A DNA stretch of 64,000 nucleotides from Arcicella rosea (GTDB lineage Bacteria; Bacteroidota; Bacteroidia; Cytophagales; Spirosomataceae): assembly GCF_040543805.1 (NCBI RefSeq), contig NZ_JBEUMS010000014.1, positions 149,142 through 213,141 on the forward strand, given 5' to 3'. Positions 60,634 to 64,000 of this stretch are shown in pieces. Position 1 is the first letter of the stretch. The number at the start of each line of letters is the position of its first letter. The position numbers were made by a program, and so were the translations under genes. The notes below the pieces were generated by a model. That model made no database searches and was not told where the DNA came from. It saw nothing but the letters and a program-made list of their open reading frames with translations.

Positions 60634-63600
60634 ATGAAAAAATTCAGCTTCATCACTTTTATACTTTTACTTTCTCTGATTACTCAACTTAAAGCTCAAA
60701 ATCTTTTCCCAAATGCCAATCAGCGTTGGGTCGATTCTGTTTTTAATAAACTTTCTGTCGATGAAAAAATTGGACAATTAATGATGCCTCGTGGTAATTA
60801 TAGTTATGATTACGATACAGCTCGTTTATATAAAATTGTAAGAGATTATCATGTGGGTGGATTTGTACTGTTCCGCAACCGTCCAACAGCGCAAGCCTTG
60901 TTAGTAAATAAACTACAAGCAATGTCTAAAGTACCTTTAATGATTGGAATGGATTTGGAATGGGGGCTAGAAATGCGTTTAGATAGCACAGTTCGTTTCC
61001 CATATCAAATGACTTTAGGAGCCATGCAAGGAAACGAACAATTGTTAGAAGAAATGGGTTTGCAAATTGCTCAACAATGTAAGCGAATGGGCGTACATGT
61101 AAATTATGCACCAGTAGTTGATGTTAATAATAACCCGAATAACCCTGTCATCAATTTCCGTTCTTTTGGTGAGAACCGTGAAAAAGTAACTTCAAAAGCC
61201 TTGGTTTATATGCGTGGTTTGCAAAAAGGAGGAATTATTACTTCTGCCAAACACTTTCCGGGACATGGCGATACCGGCGTTGATTCGCATACAGATTTAC
61301 CTGTAATTCCACATAATCGTACTCGTTTAGATTCTTTAGAACTTTTTCCTTACAGAACATTAATCGAAAATGGTTTGCAAGGGGTAATGGTGGCACATTT
61401 AAGTATTCCTTCGTTAGACTCTACTAAAAATCTTGCTTCTACTTTATCTAAAAATATTGTTACAGATTTATTAAGAAAAGATTTAAGCTTTAAAGGATTG
61501 GTTTTTACAGATGCGATGGATATGCAAGGTGCTGTGAAATTCTTTCCAGAAGGCACTGCCAATGTAAAAGCGATTTTAGCTGGCAATGATATTTTAGAAA
61601 CTTTTATAGATGTTCCTGCTGCTTTTAATGCCATCAAAAAAGCCTTAGAAAAAGGAGAAATTTCGCAAGCAGATATTGATTTAAGAGTAAAAAGAATCCT
61701 AACAGCAAAAGCTTGGGCAGGTTTAGACCAGTACAAACCGATAGAAACAAAAAATCTGATTGCTGATTTGAATCCTAAAAAGTCAGAAGTATTGAACCGT
61801 ACTTTTGCGGAAGAAACCGTTACTTTATTGAAAAATGAAGAGAATATAATTCCCTTAAAAAACCTTGATACTTTAAAAATAGCTTCGCTGAATATTGGTA
61901 ATCCGACTTTCGGAAGTAAAAAACCTACTGATTTTCAGAAAATGCTTTCAAATTATACCGATGTTCAGCATTTTAATTTAGATGAAAACTCAAGCAATGA
62001 AGCCATTCAAGCAATTAGAGATTCTTTGAAAAACTATAATTTGGTTTTAATGGCAGTAAACGGACAATCGGTTCGTCCTGCTAAAAATTACAGTATTCAT
62101 CCTAAAATTCAAGAATTGGTGAAAGAATTTGCCAACTCGTCCAAAACAATCGTCTCTCTTTTTTCAAATGCTTATACTTTATCAAAATTTGAAAACTTAG
62201 ATAAAGCCAAAGCCTTGATTACTACTTATCAGGAAAGTCCGCAAATGCACGAATCTGTTGCTGTAGCTGAATTGATTTTTGGTGCAATCGGTGCCAAAGG
62301 GAAATTGCCAGTAGGTGTAAATATGACTTTCAGGTATAACGACGGTATCAAAACTGAACCATTAAAACGTTTTCAATATGCTGTGCCTGAAGCGGTTGGA
62401 ATTGACACAAAATTCTTAACAAGTAAAGTTGATTCTATCGTCAATGAAGCCATCAAACAAAAAGCTACGCCGGGAGCTGTTGTTTTAGTTGCTAAAAATG
62501 GTAAAGTGATTTTGCATAAAGCCTACGGAAAACAAACGTATGAAGGTACAGCTGTTTCGACCAATGATTTATACGATTTGGCATCTATTACCAAAATCAG
62601 TACTTCTGTACCTGCGATGATGAAAATGGAAGACGAAGGCAAATTCACGTTGAAAACTACGATGGGAGAATTGATTCCTGAATGGGCAAATTCAAATAAA
62701 GCACCTTTGGTTTACAAAGATATTTTTACGCATCAAGCTCGCCTAAAAGCTTGGATTCCATTTTGGATGGATTGTATTGATTCTACCAAAATGGTATTAG
62801 CCAGTAAAATTTACAAAGAAAAATATTCTGATAAATACGCTATTACTTTCTGGGATAAATTGTTCCGTCATAAAAAGGCTTTGGCTAGAATGTGCCAAAT
62901 TATTCAAACGGATAAAGCCCTTTGGAAAGATTGTATCAATTTGGTGAAAGACCCAACCATTTGGAAGTCAAAGACTTTTTCTTACACCAAATCGGGCGAT
63001 TATTCTGTACAAGTAGCTGATAATTTGTGGTTGCATAAAGACTACAACAAAACCGTTTATAAAGCCATTGAAGATTCTCCGCTGAGAGAGAAAAAGGAAT
63101 ATGTTTATTCAGATTTATCGTATTATATGTACCCAAAAATCATTCCTCGCCTAACAGGGAAAGATTTTGAATCATTCTTGAAAGATACTTTCTATAAACC
63201 TTTGGGAGCAACTACGCTGACTTATAATGCTCGTGAACATTTCCCTTTATCAAGAATTGTGCCTACAGAATATGATTCTCTGTATCGTAAAACGCTTATT
63301 CATGGACGAGTACACGACGAGGGCGCTTCTATGCTGAATGGTATTTCGGGTCATGCAGGGCTTTTTGGTACTGCACAAGATTTGGCTAAATTAATGCAGA
63401 TGTATCTTCAAAATGGATATTATGGTGGTACTCAATTTATCAAAGAATCTACGATGAAAGAATGGACTTCTTATCCTTTTTCGGTAGAAGAAAATAGTAG
63501 GAGAGGAGTAGGTTTCGATAAGCCAGATCGTAAACGTGCGGGCATCAGTGCAGCAGCAAGTGCTAGTGCTACTAGTTTTGGGCACTCTGGCTTTACAGGT

Positions 63601-63753
63601 ACTTATACTTGGGTTGACCCTGAACATCAATTAGTATATGTTTTCCTTTGCAATAGAGTATATCCAACCAGAAACAATTCTAAACTTTCTGATTTGAATG
63701 TAAGAACGAATATCAACGAAGTAATTTATCAGGCGATAAAGAGAGGGCTATAG
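60634..63753 (+). CDS. NagZ-type GH3 glycosidase fused to a class C beta-lactamase-like domain
   Basis: 1039 residues with a signal peptide ending near residue 21 (LKAQ). Residues about 35-350 form a GH3 N-terminal domain with the NagZ signature KHFPGHGDTGVDSHTDLP and the nucleophile D293 (FTDAMD), followed by a GH3 C-terminal domain (about 385-575). Residues about 590-1035 form a serine beta-lactamase/transpeptidase fold with S651-I-T-K654 and Y825-S-D in place of YxN, then HSGFTG as the KTG-box equivalent. The fusion suggests peptidoglycan remodelling or recycling: a beta-N-acetylhexosaminidase with a linked esterase or carboxypeptidase. Probably periplasmic. Confidence 0.9.
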   Translation: MKKFSFITFILLLSLITQLKAQNLFPNANQRWVDSVFNKLSVDEKIGQLMMPRGNYSYDYDTARLYKIVRDYHVGGFVLFRNRPTAQALLVNKLQAMSKVPLMIGMDLEWGLEMRLDSTVRFPYQMTLGAMQGNEQLLEEMGLQIAQQCKRMGVHVNYAPVVDVNNNPNNPVINFRSFGENREKVTSKALVYMRGLQKGGIITSAKHFPGHGDTGVDSHTDLPVIPHNRTRLDSLELFPYRTLIENGLQGVMVAHLSIPSLDSTKNLASTLSKNIVTDLLRKDLSFKGLVFTDAMDMQGAVKFFPEGTANVKAILAGNDILETFIDVPAAFNAIKKALEKGEISQADIDLRVKRILTAKAWAGLDQYKPIETKNLIADLNPKKSEVLNRTFAEETVTLLKNEENIIPLKNLDTLKIASLNIGNPTFGSKKPTDFQKMLSNYTDVQHFNLDENSSNEAIQAIRDSLKNYNLVLMAVNGQSVRPAKNYSIHPKIQELVKEFANSSKTIVSLFSNAYTLSKFENLDKAKALITTYQESPQMHESVAVAELIFGAIGAKGKLPVGVNMTFRYNDGIKTEPLKRFQYAVPEAVGIDTKFLTSKVDSIVNEAIKQKATPGAVVLVAKNGKVILHKAYGKQTYEGTAVSTNDLYDLASITKISTSVPAMMKMEDEGKFTLKTTMGELIPEWANSNKAPLVYKDIFTHQARLKAWIPFWMDCIDSTKMVLASKIYKEKYSDKYAITFWDKLFRHKKALARMCQIIQTDKALWKDCINLVKDPTIWKSKTFSYTKSGDYSVQVADNLWLHKDYNKTVYKAIEDSPLREKKEYVYSDLSYYMYPKIIPRLTGKDFESFLKDTFYKPLGATTLTYNAREHFPLSRIVPTEYDSLYRKTLIHGRVHDEGASMLNGISGHAGLFGTAQDLAKLMQMYLQNGYYGGTQFIKESTMKEWTSYPFSVEENSRRGVGFDKPDRKRAGISAAASASATSFGHSGFTGTYTWVDPEHQLVYVFLCNRVYPTRNNSKLSDLNVRTNINEVIYQAIKRGL

Positions 63754-63771
63754 GTGATTTGAAAATTTGAA

Positions 63772-63816
63772 GATGAGGTGATTTGAAGATTGATATTTTC
63801 AAATCACCTCATCTTT
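63772..63816 (+). terminator. Terminator after the GH3 fusion gene
   Basis: GATGAGGTGATTTGAA (63772-63787) and TTCAAATCACCTCATC (63798-63813) are perfectly complementary, followed by TTTTT. The stem is built from the same GATTTGAA words that also occur directly before it. Confidence 0.8.
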
Positions 63817-63908
63817 TTAGGATCTAGAAATGGTTTGATTTCATAATTAATATTTAAAAATTATTACATTTTTCCAGAATCAAAAGATACTTCAATTTCA
63901 TAATTAGG

Positions 63909-64000
63909 GAGTGTTCATTAAACTGTGTCATTTGATTTATTGAGTTAGGGGGCTAGCCCCCTAACTCAATAAATCAACTTGTGAAATTCTGTCTTCAAAT
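63909..64000 (+). mobile_element. Possible left end of an IS256-type insertion sequence
   Basis: GAGTGTTCATTAAACTGTGTCA at 63909-63930 resembles terminal inverted repeats of IS256-family elements, which commonly end in AACTGTGTCA-type sequences. The transposase would lie beyond the right edge. The match is from memory and short, so this is tentative. Confidence 0.25.
63932..63977. repeat. 46-bp perfect palindrome
   Basis: The 23-base arm beginning TTGATTTATTGAGTTAGGGG and its exact complement meet without a loop (GCTAGC at the centre). Its GC-rich middle contrasts with the AT-rich flanks. It follows GTGTTCATTAAACTGTGTCA (63911-63930), which looks like an insertion-sequence end. Confidence 0.85.

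Noticed and set aside
60452..60637. 61-codon open frame upstream of the GH3 fusion gene
   Set aside because: Leu/Phe/Ser-rich translation of an AT-rich leader overlapping the next start codon; no promoter or homologue suggested.

Overview
This is a low-GC chromosomal window from a Bacteroidota bacterium, most likely of the order Cytophagales. Supporting signs are a subtilase ending in a type IX secretion (Por) C-terminal sorting domain, a PD40/CarboxypepD_reg/OmpA envelope protein, DUF2490 and porin O/P outer-membrane proteins, and promoters of the Bacteroidota type (TTG, about 19 bases, TAnnTTTG). Start sites lack obvious Shine-Dalgarno sequences. No tRNA, rRNA, CRISPR array or intact transposon is visible. 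Genus-level placement is not attempted.

Layout. 1-8.1 kb: the end of an unknown gene, a BatA-like von Willebrand protein, a PiT phosphate transporter with two outer-membrane proteins, a membrane metallophosphoesterase, an AraC regulator and an ECF sigma factor. 8.1-8.8 kb: a long gene-free stretch with a consensus promoter followed by a candidate structured RNA. 8.8-14.1 kb: a beta-oxidation pair (thiolase and bifunctional hydratase/dehydrogenase) separated by degenerate repeats, then a TraB/GumN protein and a 2OG-Fe(II) oxygenase. 14.2-18.0 kb: a candidate immune (conflict) locus with a SIR2-like/TIR fusion translationally coupled to a membrane STAND NTPase, and a convergent DUF4231 two-TM protein. 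18-27.8 kb: TPR protein, membrane-anchored Ppx/GppA-like protein, penicillin-binding protein 1C, OmpA-family protein, RNase HII and a GH3-like acyl-adenylate enzyme. 28-30.5 kb: mannonate dehydratase and ribosomal proteins S12 and S7. 30.6-33.6 kb: an AT-rich block of orphan secreted or membrane proteins and a small HTH regulator. 33.7-36.4 kb: adenylosuccinate lyase and a histidine kinase. 36.4-38.8 kb: a duplicated family of RR-signal lipoproteins. 38.9-46.4 kb: RF1, small lipoproteins, sulfite/nitrite reductase with a siroheme-pathway methyltransferase, a decayed REP-associated transposase between REP-like palindromes, and MazG. 46.5-54.9 kb: GH29 and GH16 glycosidases, UvrB, an M20 peptidase, a possible zeta-type toxin pair, an ArsC/Spx-like protein and a head-GIN (DUF2807) protein. 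55-64 kb: a T9SS-secreted subtilase, an ECF sigma factor with an overlapping small gene, a NagZ-type GH3/beta-lactamase fusion, and at the right edge a 46-bp perfect palindrome beside what may be an IS end.

Functional themes. Housekeeping genes (rpsL, rpsG, purB, prfA, rnhB, uvrB, mazG) alternate with envelope and polysaccharide-degradation genes. The most system-like locus is the TIR/STAND/DUF4231 cluster at 14.2-18.0 kb. The window is also rich in short intergenic repeats of several unrelated kinds: tandem heptamers, octamers and 16-mers, AAGTCC-type words, and REP-like palindromes.
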